A stretch of 64,000 nucleotides of DNA from Sneathiella litorea (lineage in GTDB: Bacteria; Pseudomonadota; Alphaproteobacteria; Sneathiellales; Sneathiellaceae), in the NCBI RefSeq assembly GCF_009882915.1, contig NZ_WTUW01000001.1, positions 357-64,356 on the forward strand, written 5' to 3'. The notes under the pieces are model-generated. The model did no database searches. It was not told where the DNA came from and was given only the letters and a program-made list of their open reading frames with translations. Below are positions 1 through 11,526 of this stretch, piece by piece (position 1 is the stretch's first letter; each line of letters begins with the position of its first letter). Made by a program: the position numbers and the translations under genes.

Positions 1-267
1 AGGTCATGATTATGCCGCAAACTTCCCATACAAACTGCTCTTCCGGAACGTCGGAGCAAGCCTGTTATGCCAACACAAAGATCAAGGTAAGAGGGGCACA
101 GACCAAGGGAATGTCTGTTGCTTGAATCGCCCCCTTGATCACCATCGATACAAGGGGTTTGACCAACTTAAGGAAAAATTGAGGAATACTTGACAAAATT
201 TCACTCTGGCAGCATCTTTTGTCGCGTTAATATGGTTAATAGCTTCTGAATCAACACATTACAGCGG
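1..267. other. Left-edge non-coding stretch upstream of the M23 gene
   Basis: No convincing gene is visible here. One frame is open from the left edge to about position 190, but its translation is rich in unrelated Cys, His and Lys residues and matches nothing I recognise. Positions 80-140 hold a nested inverted-repeat structure, described separately. A TTGACA at 190-195 followed 17 bases later by CATCTT could be a weak promoter for the downstream gene. A leftward gene starting at the ATG at 6-4 is possible but cannot be judged from six bases. Confidence 0.4.
80..140. other. Nested inverted repeat, possible structured RNA
   Basis: Three nested complementary pairs are visible: GATCAAGG (80-87) with CCTTGATC (133-140), GGGC (94-97) with GCCC (129-132), and ACAGAC (98-103) with GTCTGT (113-118), closing a nine-base loop. 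The order and nesting would give one extended, bulged hairpin. There is no T-run after it on either strand, so it is not a simple terminator. It could be a small RNA or a leader element. I could not match it to 6S, SRP or tmRNA signatures. Confidence 0.3.
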
Positions 268-1734
268 GTGGTCCAACGAGTGCTGAAGAAAACGAGATCA
301 AATAGCCAATCGGGTTTATTCGGCAAGTCCTTGCTGACACCTGTTTTGACAATGATAGCCGGGGGGGCAGCAGGTGCCTTGTTGGTAACGGCCCTTTTGC
401 CGGATTCTATTGAAAAGTCCGCTCAAATAAGCCACACAGAACAGGGAGCGGAGACGCTTGCTGTAGTTCGTGAGGAAACTGTCACAGCGGAAGCAAACGG
501 GCAAGAAACAACCGAGACGACTGAAATTCACAAGAATAGCCCGGAAGTCGCTATTGCTGCTTATGTCGCCCCGGCGGCGCAAAACCTCAATGAATTAACG
601 AAAACGGTCTCCGTCAGTAAGGGTGATACCCTTATAAAGGTTTTGACACGCGCCGGCGCTGACCGCGCGGAAAGTCATGAAGCTATAACAGCACTCAATG
701 AAATTTTTGACCCGCGCAGCCTAAAAATCGGGCAGGATGTCACGCTTTATTTTGGTACTGACGGGGCGAACGAGAATGATGACGCGCCCCCAAGCCTTAT
801 CCGGGTTTCCCTGAAAGAAGATGTTGATCGGCAATTGGCGGCCGTCCGCACACCTGGCGAAGGTTTTACCGCCCAGGAAACAGTTCTGGAACTCGATCGG
901 AAAATGATCAGGGCGGGTGGAGCAATTCAAAGCTCCCTCTTTCTGTCTGCGGCGCAGGCAGGCATTCCAACCAAGACCATCGTCGACCTGATCCGAATTT
1001 TCAGCTATGACGTCGATTTCCAGCGCGAAATTCAACCCGGTGACAGCTTCGAGGTTTATTTCGAGCGGTTCTCCGACGAGAATGGTAACTTTCTAAAAGA
1101 GGGCTCCATCCTCTGGGCGACCATGACCTTGAGCGGAAAAGAGCTATCCGTCTATCGTTTCAAGACAGATGATGATGGTTTCACCGACTATTATGATGAC
1201 AAAGGCCGAAGCGTTAAAAAGACGCTGATGCGGACACCGATTGATGGTGCTCGCCTGACCTCGGGGTTTGGAAAACGCAAGCATCCGACACTCGGCTATA
1301 CCAAAATGCACCGCGGCGTCGATTTTGGGGCCCGCAGTGGAACGCCAATCATGGCGGCCGGTAACGGCATCGTTGAATTCGCGGCACGCAACGGTGGATA
1401 TGGCAACTACGTCCGCATCCGCCATAACAGTGAATTCAAAACTGCCTATGCTCATATGCGCAAATTCGCGAAAGGCATCCGCAAGGGAGCCCGCGTCAAG
1501 CAGGGGCAAACCATCGGCTATGTCGGCACGACCGGCCGCTCCACCGGCCCTCATCTGCATTACGAAGTACATAAAGGCGGCCGACAGATTAACCCGCTAT
1601 CGGTCAAGTTGCCTGCAGGACGGAAACTCGGCGGAAAGATGCTCTCGGCTTTCAATAGCCATAAAGACCAAATACAGAAGGAAGTTGCCAGCGTTGAACT
1701 GGAAACCCAACTTGCAAGCGTGAAGGCCAATTAA
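268..1734 (+). CDS. M23 family metallopeptidase (peptidoglycan hydrolase)
   Basis: Exported or membrane-anchored cell-wall endopeptidase of the M23 (lysostaphin/DipM/MepM) type, expected to cut peptide cross-links in peptidoglycan in the periplasm. A hydrophobic segment near residues 20-45 follows a basic N-terminus and is a signal anchor. A LysM/OapA-like segment (VSKGDTLIKVL, around residues 115-170) precedes the catalytic domain (about 330-445). The metal-binding motifs are intact: HRGVDF, and HLHYE near the end of the domain, so it should be active. The length of 488 aa suits this architecture. The start used is GTG at 268; no good ribosome site precedes it and a second GTG lies four codons on, so the exact start is uncertain. 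A strong terminator follows the stop. Confidence 0.9.
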   Translation: MVQRVLKKTRSNSQSGLFGKSLLTPVLTMIAGGAAGALLVTALLPDSIEKSAQISHTEQGAETLAVVREETVTAEANGQETTETTEIHKNSPEVAIAAYVAPAAQNLNELTKTVSVSKGDTLIKVLTRAGADRAESHEAITALNEIFDPRSLKIGQDVTLYFGTDGANENDDAPPSLIRVSLKEDVDRQLAAVRTPGEGFTAQETVLELDRKMIRAGGAIQSSLFLSAAQAGIPTKTIVDLIRIFSYDVDFQREIQPGDSFEVYFERFSDENGNFLKEGSILWATMTLSGKELSVYRFKTDDDGFTDYYDDKGRSVKKTLMRTPIDGARLTSGFGKRKHPTLGYTKMHRGVDFGARSGTPIMAAGNGIVEFAARNGGYGNYVRIRHNSEFKTAYAHMRKFAKGIRKGARVKQGQTIGYVGTTGRSTGPHLHYEVHKGGRQINPLSVKLPAGRKLGGKMLSAFNSHKDQIQKEVASVELETQLASVKAN

Positions 1735-1758
1735 CCCGCACATAAGCCTGTAACGAAA

Positions 1759-1786
1759 AAAGCGGCTGCCGAGAGGTAGCCGCTTT
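1759..1786. terminator. Bidirectional terminator between M23 gene and clpB
   Basis: A 12-bp stem (AAAGCGGCT plus GCC pairing with GGT plus AGCCGCTTT) closes a GAGA tetraloop. T-runs flank it on both strands (CTTTTTT on plus, TTTTTTCG on minus), so it can end both converging genes. Confidence 0.85.
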
Positions 1787-1809
1787 CTTTTTTCCTATCC
1801 CATATGACC

Positions 1810-4398
<2,589 letters not shown>

Positions 4399-4500
4399 GC
4401 TCGTCCTCGACACATAGACCGTTGTTTCCTTGCGCAACCTTTATGATGGTCCCTTAAAGGCAACCATTTTTCAAGCCCGCCAACGGCTTCATCATTGATT

Positions 4501-4531
4501 TATATGTGGGCGATCTCTGGTTGATTTCAAG
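4501..4531 (-). promoter_or_regulatory. Candidate heat-shock (sigma-32) promoter of clpB
   Basis: Read on the minus strand, CTTGAAA (4531-4525) is followed 14 bases later by CCCACATATA (4510-4501). This closely resembles the RpoH consensus CTTGAAA / CCCCATNT, and lies about 100 bases before the clpB start. The match is seen; the role is inferred from the consensus and from clpB being a classical RpoH target. Confidence 0.55.
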
Positions 4532-4576
4532 TTTGAAATCAGGATCATTCAACGTTCATAATGGCCCCTAGAACGC

Positions 4577-4606
4577 AAAAAGGAGACCATATCGGGTCTC
4601 CTTTTT
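4577..4606 (-). terminator. Terminator downstream of the DUF4167 gene
   Basis: GGAGACC (4582-4588) pairs with GGTCTCC (4595-4601), and the stem is extended by A-runs pairing with T-runs. On the minus strand the hairpin is followed by TTTTTGCG. It separates the DUF4167 gene from the clpB promoter; the T-run on the plus strand means it can work both ways. Confidence 0.75.
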
Positions 4607-4647
4607 TGGTTTCTCTCAGGCCTTGTAACAAAAAGCCCCAAATAACC

Positions 4648-5283
4648 TTATTCAGTTGAGTTTACTTCTTCGCTATCTTTTTCACTGACATTCCGGCTGG
4701 ATGTTCGGCGCCGAAGGGTTCGTGTACGGCTCACCTTGCGTTTCGGTTTTGCCTCTTCTTCATCAACACCAGACGCATCTGCAGGTTTTGCCTCATCACT
4801 CACGTCAGAGGTTTCAATAACAGGTTGCTCAGTCTTAGCCAGATCGACAACCTTGTTTTCACTCTCCGTTACGTCTTTTCCCTCACTCTTGGAAACCTGA
4901 TCATCACTATTTCGATTTCTCGATTTACTTTGCGGCTGCCCCTCATTTTCACCCTCCGAAACTACCGGAGTATTATCTGGCGTTTCAGACGGCTGTTTTT
5001 CTTTAGGCACGACCGTATTCGCTGCGATAATTCTGAAATAATGCTCTGCATGCTGGAAATAACTCTCCGCCGCAACACGGTCTCCCGATGTTTGAGCATC
5101 CGTTCCAAGAGCTACATACTTATCATAAACCTGGTTGGCCGTTCCCCGGATTTTGCCGTCGGGACCATTGCTGTCGTAATTTCTATTGCCACTATTCTGC
5201 CGACGATTGTTACCTGATCCGGGTCGACCTCCACCAGAATTCGTCCGCCCACCACGAGGACGTCTGTTACTACTTACTCGCAT
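4648..5283 (-). CDS. DUF4167 domain-containing protein
   Basis: A 211-aa protein of the alphaproteobacterial DUF4167 family, whose function is not established. The N-terminus is rich in Arg, Gly and Asn (residues 1-40, RPRGGRTNSGGG and similar). It is followed by the conserved block around residues 45-90 (GKIRGTANQVYDKY ... AESYFQHAEHYFRI), which looks helical. The rest is low-complexity: acidic in the middle, then a basic Arg/Ser tail (KRKVSRTRTLRRRT). The composition suggests a largely disordered nucleic-acid-binding protein, possibly RNA- or ribosome-linked, but that is inference. It sits between prmC and clpB, an order often seen in this class. Confidence 0.85.
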   Translation of the reverse strand: MRVSSNRRPRGGRTNSGGGRPGSGNNRRQNSGNRNYDSNGPDGKIRGTANQVYDKYVALGTDAQTSGDRVAAESYFQHAEHYFRIIAANTVVPKEKQPSETPDNTPVVSEGENEGQPQSKSRNRNSDDQVSKSEGKDVTESENKVVDLAKTEQPVIETSDVSDEAKPADASGVDEEEAKPKRKVSRTRTLRRRTSSRNVSEKDSEEVNSTE

Positions 5284-5529
5284 AATTGCAATGATTCCGC
5301 CAATCTAGAGTTTAAAATTTCGCTTTAGTGTAAAATCAATTCAATTCGGGCACCTGCATAAAACCCGCTCGTGCACTACCAAGGTTCCTATTATCCAGAA
5401 GCTTAGGCCAGAATTTGAATTAAATAGTGATCATGGACCTTATGATTAGGTCTTGTTCTTCACATATGATCTGTAGAAACCCTACAATCTGTTCGCGTAA
5501 TAATCCAACCTTTTTTTCAAAAAAGCACG

Positions 5530-6384
5530 CTAATCACGAAGAAAAGCCGATATACATCGCTCAATAGCCGCAATATCCTTATGAAATTGTACCGATGTGA
5601 ACCCAGAATCATGCATTAGCTGTCCAACATCTTTAGCCTGGTCTATGCCAACTTCAAATACTAACAATCCGCCTGGACGTAAAACATTCCGGATATTGGA
5701 AATAATGTCACGGTAGCAATCAAGTCCATCCGCTCCTCCGTCTAATGCAAGACGCGGTTCAAAATCGCGAACCTCTGGCTGGAGATCTTTTATATCGCCT
5801 GATGGGATATACGGCGGATTGCTGATCACAAGATCAAATTTTTCTCCAAGATCTATTTCCCAATTACCTCGTTGAAAGTCTACCCGCGTCTTCAATCCTA
5901 ACCGATTTGCATTTTCTCGGGCAATTTTAAGGGCGACATCGCTAACATCAACCCCAACACCTGTCGCCGTCGGAATCTCGCTTAAAAGTGTTAGCAGCAG
6001 ACACCCACTACCCGTTCCAAGATCAAGTATACGACTTGGGTTGAAGCCCCTTTTTTGCGCCGCCAACACAATATCAATCAATGTTTCACTATCGGCGCGC
6101 GGATCAAGAACGTTTGCGTTTACCAGAAAATCAAGACTCCAGAATTCCCGATGTCCGGTGAGATGCGAGAGTGGCTCTCGCGCGGCGCGACGCGTAATGA
6201 GCGTTTCAAATCTCTGGCGCTCATCCTTGCTCAGAACGCGATCCGGTTCCCGATGCAAATACCCTATATCTTCGTTAAGAACATAGGAAAGGAGCAGGGC
6301 GGACTCGCGCCTAGCATTAGCAACATCAGCCTGCGCCAGAGTTTTACCAGCTTCCGATACCAGATACCGGAGTGAGCCTGTCAT
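5530..6384 (-). CDS. prmC: Peptide chain release factor N5-glutamine methyltransferase
   Basis: SAM-dependent methyltransferase that methylates the glutamine of the GGQ motif in release factors RF1 and RF2. The SAM-binding glycine motif LDLGTGSGCLL and the catalytic NPPY (in VISNPPYIPSG) are present, with an N-terminal helical substrate-binding domain. I start it at the ATG at 6384 (MTGSLRYL). That leaves four bases after the prfA stop, whereas the longer frame to 6435 would run back into prfA with an atypical Arg/Lys-rich N-terminus. It lies directly behind its substrate gene prfA, almost certainly in the same transcript. Confidence 0.95.
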   Translation of the reverse strand: MTGSLRYLVSEAGKTLAQADVANARRESALLLSYVLNEDIGYLHREPDRVLSKDERQRFETLITRRAAREPLSHLTGHREFWSLDFLVNANVLDPRADSETLIDIVLAAQKRGFNPSRILDLGTGSGCLLLTLLSEIPTATGVGVDVSDVALKIARENANRLGLKTRVDFQRGNWEIDLGEKFDLVISNPPYIPSGDIKDLQPEVRDFEPRLALDGGADGLDCYRDIISNIRNVLRPGGLLVFEVGIDQAKDVGQLMHDSGFTSVQFHKDIAAIERCISAFLRD

Positions 6385-6388
6385 TTGC

Positions 6389-7474
6389 TTAGCCGCCTTC
6401 AATTTCTGCCAACATCGCCGCCTGGTCTTCCGCAATCAAGGCTTCAATAATTTCGCCAAGAGCCTCTCCCGCTAACACCTTATCAAGTTTATAAAGTGTG
6501 AGATTGATACGATGATCTGTAACCCGCCCTTGTGGGAAGTTATAGGTCCGGATACGCTCTGATCGATCGCCAGAGCCAACCTGGCCCTTTCTCTCTGCAG
6601 ATCGTTCCGCGGCTAGTGCCGCACGTTGTGCTTCATAAATACGAGAGCGCAATACGCTCATCGCCTTGGCCTTGTTCTTGTGCTGGGACTTTTCGTCCTG
6701 CTGTTGCACAACAATTCCAGTTGGAATATGCGTAATCCGCACGGCGGAGTCTGTTGTGTTCACTGACTGACCGCCAGGGCCAGATGCCCGGAAAATATCA
6801 ACACGGATATCATTTTCAGCGATCTGCACGTCCACTTCTTCCGCTTCTGGCAGCACGGCAACAGTCGCTGCCGATGTATGGATACGGCCGCCGGTTTCCG
6901 TTTCCGGTACCCTTTGCACCCGATGGACACCGGATTCAAACTTAAGATTAGCGAAGACATTCCGCCCGGTTACCTTGACAATAACTTCCTTTACTCCGCC
7001 AAGATCGGATTCTGAAAAGGACATTGTTTCACATTTCCAGCCTTCTGTTTCCGAATAGCGCTGATACATCCGATAAAGGTCGCCGGCAAAAAGCGCCGCC
7101 TCATCCCCACCTGTACCCGCACGGATTTCAAGGATTGCATTCTTCTCGTCCGCATCATCCTTTGGCAGCAACTGAAGTTTGATGGAATGCTCAAGATCAG
7201 GAAGACGCGGCTTGATCTCTTCTATTTCCAGCTCCGCCATCTCTTTCATTTCCGCGTCGGTGTCGTCGCTCTCAAGCATTTCCTCCAGATCGCTTAACTC
7301 TGCGCGGGCAGACTGATATTTCTGGATTGCCTCGACCAGCGGCTTGATATCGGAATACTCGCGGCTCATGCGCACGAAATCCTCCGGCGCAACTTCCCCC
7401 ATTTCACCAGACATCGCCGCTTCCAATTCCTCGGAGCGGGCTTGAATCATTTTGAGCTTTTCTTGAGGAAGCAT
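6389..7474 (-). CDS. prfA: Peptide chain release factor 1
   Basis: Class I release factor reading UAG and UAA stop codons and triggering peptide hydrolysis on the ribosome. The GGQ motif ([14 protein letters not shown]) is intact. The stop-codon-reading tripeptide is PET (in [10 protein letters not shown]), the PxT form of RF1 rather than the SPF form of RF2. The length of 361 aa is normal. It lies in a compact leftward run: hisS ends ten bases before its start and prmC begins four bases after its end. Confidence 0.97.
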   Translation of the reverse strand: MLPQEKLKMIQARSEELEAAMSGEMGEVAPEDFVRMSREYSDIKPLVEAIQKYQSARAELSDLEEMLESDDTDAEMKEMAELEIEEIKPRLPDLEHSIKLQLLPKDDADEKNAILEIRAGTGGDEAALFAGDLYRMYQRYSETEGWKCETMSFSESDLGGVKEVIVKVTGRNVFANLKFESGVHRVQRVPETETGGRIHTSAATVAVLPEAEEVDVQIAENDIRVDIFRASGPGGQSVNTTDSAVRITHIPTGIVVQQQDEKSQHKNKAKAMSVLRSRIYEAQRAALAAERSAERKGQVGSGDRSERIRTYNFPQGRVTDHRINLTLYKLDKVLAGEALGEIIEALIAEDQAAMLAEIEGG

Positions 7475-7483
7475 TTCCAGACC

Positions 7484-8728
7484 TTAACCGAGAGCGCCAA
7501 GCGCAGCTGAAAGTTCAGAGAGAGGTATTTCGCTCTGTTCTCCCTGATCGAGATCGCGGAGACTACAAACATTACGAGCGAGTTCATCTTCGCCAATTAG
7601 GACGGCAGCACGAGCGTTTAGCTTGTTCGCCCGTTTCATGCGTTTGCCAACATTACCTTTGAAGGCCATTTCAATGTTTAGCCCTTCCTGCCTGAGTTGA
7701 TAAGCGAGTTTCGCCGTGAATGCCTCCGCGGTCTCCCCCACTGGTACAATCGCAATGGGGCGCTCGGCGATCGGGACATCATCCATCAGCATAGCGAGGC
7801 GCTCAATTCCTCCTGCCCAACCAATTCCTGGCGTTGGTTTTCCGCCAAGCATTTCGATTAGTCCATCATAGCGACCGCCGGCAATCACCGCACCTTGGGC
7901 ACCAAGTGCCGTTGTCACGAATTCAAAAGCAGTATGCGTGTAGTAGTCAAGCCCACGCACCAGGCGCCGATTCAGTTCATAATTGATACCAAGAAGCGAT
8001 AACCCATCGAGTACCTCCGCAAAGAATTCACTCGAAAAGCTGTTGAGGTAATCGGTAAACAGCGGGGCATTTTCAACAAGTATCCGATCACCCTTATCCT
8101 TGCTGTCAAGAATACGAAGCGGGTTGCGCCCCAACCGGTCAAGACTATCCTTGGAAAGGCTGGACTTGTGGTCACTAAAATAGTCGACGAGCGCTGCACG
8201 ATAAGCCTCGCGGCTTTCCTGATCACCAAGAGTATTGATCTCGAGAGTACAATGTTCAAGCACACCCAGCTTGTGAAGGATCGAGGCACCAACGGCGATC
8301 ACCTCTATGTCTGCCTTCGCCTCCGCGGCGCCAATGCACTCCACATCAATCTGATGGAACTGTCTTTGCCGACCTTTTTGCGGGCGCTCATACCGGAACA
8401 TCGGACCCGCCGCGAATGCCTTGAAGGGGACATTCTGTTGCAGGCCGTTACTGATAAAGGCGCGGCAGATCCCGGCAGTATACTCCGGGCGCAGCGTCAT
8501 GCTTTCCCCGCTTCGGCTTTCGAAAGAATACATCTCCTTCGATACCACATCAGAGCTTTCCCCCATGGTTCGCGCGAAAACCTCGGTAAACTCAAAAATC
8601 GGCGTCGCCATCTCCGCATACCCAAAACGCGATGCCATCTCGCGGGCTGTCTCCCGCACATGGGCATGGCGCAAATAATCCTCGGGCAACAGGTCATGGG
8701 TGCCGCGGACTGGCTGAGGTAGTGACAC
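7484..8728 (-). CDS. hisS: Histidine--tRNA ligase
   Basis: Class II aminoacyl-tRNA synthetase charging tRNA-His in the cytosol. Motif 2 is visible as FRYERPQKGRQRQFHQID, the histidine-specific segment as LVRGLDYYTHTAFEF, and motif 3 as GIGWAGGIERLAM. A C-terminal anticodon-binding domain (about residues 325-414) follows. The length of 414 aa is normal. It is in the same leftward run as ispG upstream and prfA downstream. Confidence 0.97.
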   Translation of the reverse strand: MSLPQPVRGTHDLLPEDYLRHAHVRETAREMASRFGYAEMATPIFEFTEVFARTMGESSDVVSKEMYSFESRSGESMTLRPEYTAGICRAFISNGLQQNVPFKAFAAGPMFRYERPQKGRQRQFHQIDVECIGAAEAKADIEVIAVGASILHKLGVLEHCTLEINTLGDQESREAYRAALVDYFSDHKSSLSKDSLDRLGRNPLRILDSKDKGDRILVENAPLFTDYLNSFSSEFFAEVLDGLSLLGINYELNRRLVRGLDYYTHTAFEFVTTALGAQGAVIAGGRYDGLIEMLGGKPTPGIGWAGGIERLAMLMDDVPIAERPIAIVPVGETAEAFTAKLAYQLRQEGLNIEMAFKGNVGKRMKRANKLNARAAVLIGEDELARNVCSLRDLDQGEQSEIPLSELSAALGALG

Positions 8729-8767
8729 GTCTTTATCTCCGTTTAGTAAAAATCTCTAAAGGTGGGA

Positions 8768-9913
8768 TCAGGCAATTTGTTTGCTAACTTGGGCTTCCGT
8801 CGCCTCATCGCTGGCATTCAGCGCTTCTAGTTCAGCCGCCTTCGCTTCAACTAGCTCAACAATATGATCAACCATATCCCCTGTGGCTACCTTATGATCC
8901 GTGAGACCGCTCAAGTAAACCATATGATTGTCTTTACCGCCGCCCGTAAGACCGATGTCGGTCTCCCGCGCCTCCCCCGGGCCATTAACAACGCAGCCAA
9001 TGATCGAAAGAGTGAGCGGTGTTTGAATATGGGCCAGCCGTTCTTCGAGCCGTTCAACCGTCTTGATCACGGGAAACGCCTGTCGCGCGCAGGACGGGCA
9101 GGAAATAATGGTTACACCACGACGTCGCAGACCGAGACTTTTCAGGATTTCATAACCCGCCTTGATTTCCTCGACAGGGTCGGCGGATAGAGAAACCCGG
9201 ATTGTATCGCCGATGCCGGACCAAAGCAGCATGCCAAGACCGATCGAGGATTTTACCGTTCCCGAAGACAACCCGCCAGCCTCTGTTATACCGAGATGCA
9301 GCGGGTAATCGCAAGCCTCGGCCAGCCCTTGATAAGCCGCCACAGACAGGAAAACATCTGAGGCCTTCACGCTAATCTTAAAATTAAAGAAGTCATTATC
9401 TTCGAGGATCCGGGCATGGTTCAAAGCTGATTCTACCATTGCCTCTGGACAGGGTTCGCCATATTTCTCCAGAAGTTCCCGCTCAAGACTTCCGGCATTA
9501 ACCCCGATCCGCATGGAACAATTATTATCCACAGCGGCCTTAACGACATCACGAACCCGATCAGCAGAACCGATATTTCCTGGATTGATCCGCAGGCAAG
9601 CGGCGCCGGCCTCGGCAGCCTCGATACCGCGTTTATGGTGGAAATGGATATCCGCAATAATGGGTACGCGGGTTTCACGAATTATTTCTTTCAGCGCCGC
9701 CGTGCTCGCCTCATCGGGGCACGAAACCCGAACCATATCCGCGCCGGCTTCTTCCAGCGCCTGAATTTGCGCAATAGTAGCCTTGGCGTCCGACGTCAAA
9801 GTATTGGTCATCGACTGCACGGTTATTGGCGCATCGCCGCCAACGGCCACATCACCAACATTAATCTGGCGTGATTTTCGGCGGATAATATCTCGATAGG
9901 GTCTGATGCTCAT
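8768..9913 (-). CDS. ispG: 4-hydroxy-3-methylbut-2-enyl diphosphate synthase (flavodoxin)
   Basis: The [4Fe-4S] enzyme of the methylerythritol phosphate pathway that makes HMBPP, so this organism builds isoprenoids by the MEP route. The TIM-barrel N-terminus carries VQSMTNT and ADIHFH; the C-terminal cluster ligands are CPSC and, about 34 residues on, [10 protein letters not shown]. The length of 381 aa is usual for the short bacterial form. It shares a leftward strand with the RodZ-like gene upstream (126-base gap) and hisS downstream (39-base gap). Confidence 0.96.
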   Translation of the reverse strand: MSIRPYRDIIRRKSRQINVGDVAVGGDAPITVQSMTNTLTSDAKATIAQIQALEEAGADMVRVSCPDEASTAALKEIIRETRVPIIADIHFHHKRGIEAAEAGAACLRINPGNIGSADRVRDVVKAAVDNNCSMRIGVNAGSLERELLEKYGEPCPEAMVESALNHARILEDNDFFNFKISVKASDVFLSVAAYQGLAEACDYPLHLGITEAGGLSSGTVKSSIGLGMLLWSGIGDTIRVSLSADPVEEIKAGYEILKSLGLRRRGVTIISCPSCARQAFPVIKTVERLEERLAHIQTPLTLSIIGCVVNGPGEARETDIGLTGGGKDNHMVYLSGLTDHKVATGDMVDHIVELVEAKAAELEALNASDEATEAQVSKQIA

Positions 9914-10039
9914 GGGGTCATACTTTATATATTTGCGTCAAAAAGAGCCGTAGCCCTGAATTTCGCCTAAAATGGCTGTAATTCACAGAAATTACAAGCG
10001 CTACAATTAGTCGACAGTATCCAGAAAGAGGATTCGCGG

Positions 10040-11443
10040 CTATTGTAATCCGTTATTCTCAAGCAGGCTTTCCGCAAGGAGCGGGACACCGCGCAAAATT
10101 GTGCCGGTACCACCAAGAGACCTGATTTCTTTCCCGTCAACCCGAATCTCAAGACCACCTGCATTACCGGTCGTTAGCAAGAGGTCTGGTGAATTTGGTG
10201 CCATATAAACATCACCCGGTTTTAGCACCCTGGACAACACGGGTTTTTGGTCCGCAGCCTTGACCTCTACCCAGCTTTCCGCTGTCGCACGAAGCACGAC
10301 CCGGACATCCGCATTTTCAACACCGAACGTGCGAGGCAAAGGGCTTTCCGGCGCCTCGGTTGACTCTAATTGGTCGACGGACGCGCTCGCCAGCGTATCC
10401 TGTGGATAGGCCCCGACGGATTCTGCAGGCGGCTCGGATACCGGTGGCACCGCCGCTTCCTCTTCAGTTGTCTCCGCAACAGTTGCGATCTGCGTTTCAT
10501 CGGGCGAAGCCGCTTGTGACGTGTCGGCAGCGATAGAAGCCCCTTCATTTATCGTCGCTTCGGCTGTCTCACTAGCTGTTAGGGCTTCACTGCTATCGGA
10601 AGACGCAACCGCAGTTCCTTCTGACTCACGACTCGCAATCGGTTCTGTGACTTGAGGGTTGCTTCCTTCCAGCGTATCGCTCGCCACTTCTACTTGGGTC
10701 GTCACCTCGTCTGGATTACTTGCCGCGACATCTTCCTTTAAAGTTTCGAGGTCAGTATTTTCCCCAACTTTAATTTCAGGGGGCTCTATCGAAGTTTGAA
10801 GTGGTATTTCTGTTATATTTTGCGGGCCTTGCACGCCATTGTCTAGACCACGGGCATCCGGAGTGTTTTCGGATCCAAAATCCTCCAAATCCCGGACTTT
10901 GCTTGCCAGATGTTCTGGCAATTCAGCAACCCGTTCAAAATCAATACTTTCACTTTCCTGATACAGGAACCATCCGGCGAGCAAGACCAGAGCCACGACA
11001 AATGTTCCAAGAAGAATGCCCGCGCCTGGAATACGTCCACCTGAAGTTGGTTCAGGAAATGCAAGAGAGGGCACGTGTAAACCGCCCCCCTCTTCGTGCT
11101 TGTACAACTCGACAATTGCAACCGCGTCAAGATCCAGCAAATTCGCATAGGAGCGTAAAAATCCGGTAACAAATGTCTGCCCTGGCAGACTGCTAAAATT
11201 ACCCTCTTCCAGCGCATGGACCTGGCTTGCCTTCAGACGCAAGATATCTGCAACCTGATGCAGCGAAAGGCCTTTTGCTTCGCGGGCCGCACGCAATTGA
11301 GCCCCCACAGTAAACGGGCTTTCTTCTGCCAAATCAATATTCTCGTCTGTCGCCTTGAACGACAACCTATTCTCCTTGGCCGCATTTCTGCTAAACAGGT
11401 TAGGTTGTTTCACGACATTTCGTCGGTTGCTGTCTCTCGTCAT
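10040..11443 (-). CDS. RodZ-like protein with HTH and DUF4115 domains
   Basis: Membrane protein of the RodZ family, which in model bacteria links the MreB cytoskeleton to the cell-wall elongation machinery. An N-terminal Cro/C1-type helix-turn-helix (about residues 45-115, with LRAAREAKGLSLHQVADIL) is followed by one transmembrane segment (about 143-165). Then comes a long Ser/Thr/Glu/Ala-rich linker (about 170-370) and a C-terminal DUF4115 domain (about 375-455, with RATAESWVEVKAADQK). At 467 aa it is longer than E. coli RodZ because of the linker. It lies upstream of ispG, as rodZ does in many proteobacteria. Confidence 0.85.
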   Translation of the reverse strand: MTRDSNRRNVVKQPNLFSRNAAKENRLSFKATDENIDLAEESPFTVGAQLRAAREAKGLSLHQVADILRLKASQVHALEEGNFSSLPGQTFVTGFLRSYANLLDLDAVAIVELYKHEEGGGLHVPSLAFPEPTSGGRIPGAGILLGTFVVALVLLAGWFLYQESESIDFERVAELPEHLASKVRDLEDFGSENTPDARGLDNGVQGPQNITEIPLQTSIEPPEIKVGENTDLETLKEDVAASNPDEVTTQVEVASDTLEGSNPQVTEPIASRESEGTAVASSDSSEALTASETAEATINEGASIAADTSQAASPDETQIATVAETTEEEAAVPPVSEPPAESVGAYPQDTLASASVDQLESTEAPESPLPRTFGVENADVRVVLRATAESWVEVKAADQKPVLSRVLKPGDVYMAPNSPDLLLTTGNAGGLEIRVDGKEIRSLGGTGTILRGVPLLAESLLENNGLQ

Positions 11444-11526
11444 AATGGAACGCCAAAATTACCGCTATTTAACTTGTCTCAACAGCTTAATCGCCATTAT
11501 CGGCAAAAATAAGGAAAGTTCAAAAT

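Noticed and set aside
80-140. Naming the nested hairpin as 6S, SRP or tmRNA
   Set aside because: None of the sequence signatures of these RNAs (SRP loop GGAAGCAGCC, tmRNA TψC end, 6S central bubble) could be matched.
1-190. Rightward frame open from the left edge as the end of an upstream gene
   Set aside because: The translation has no recognisable domain, an odd Cys/His/Lys composition, and overlaps the nested hairpin; it is probably open by chance.
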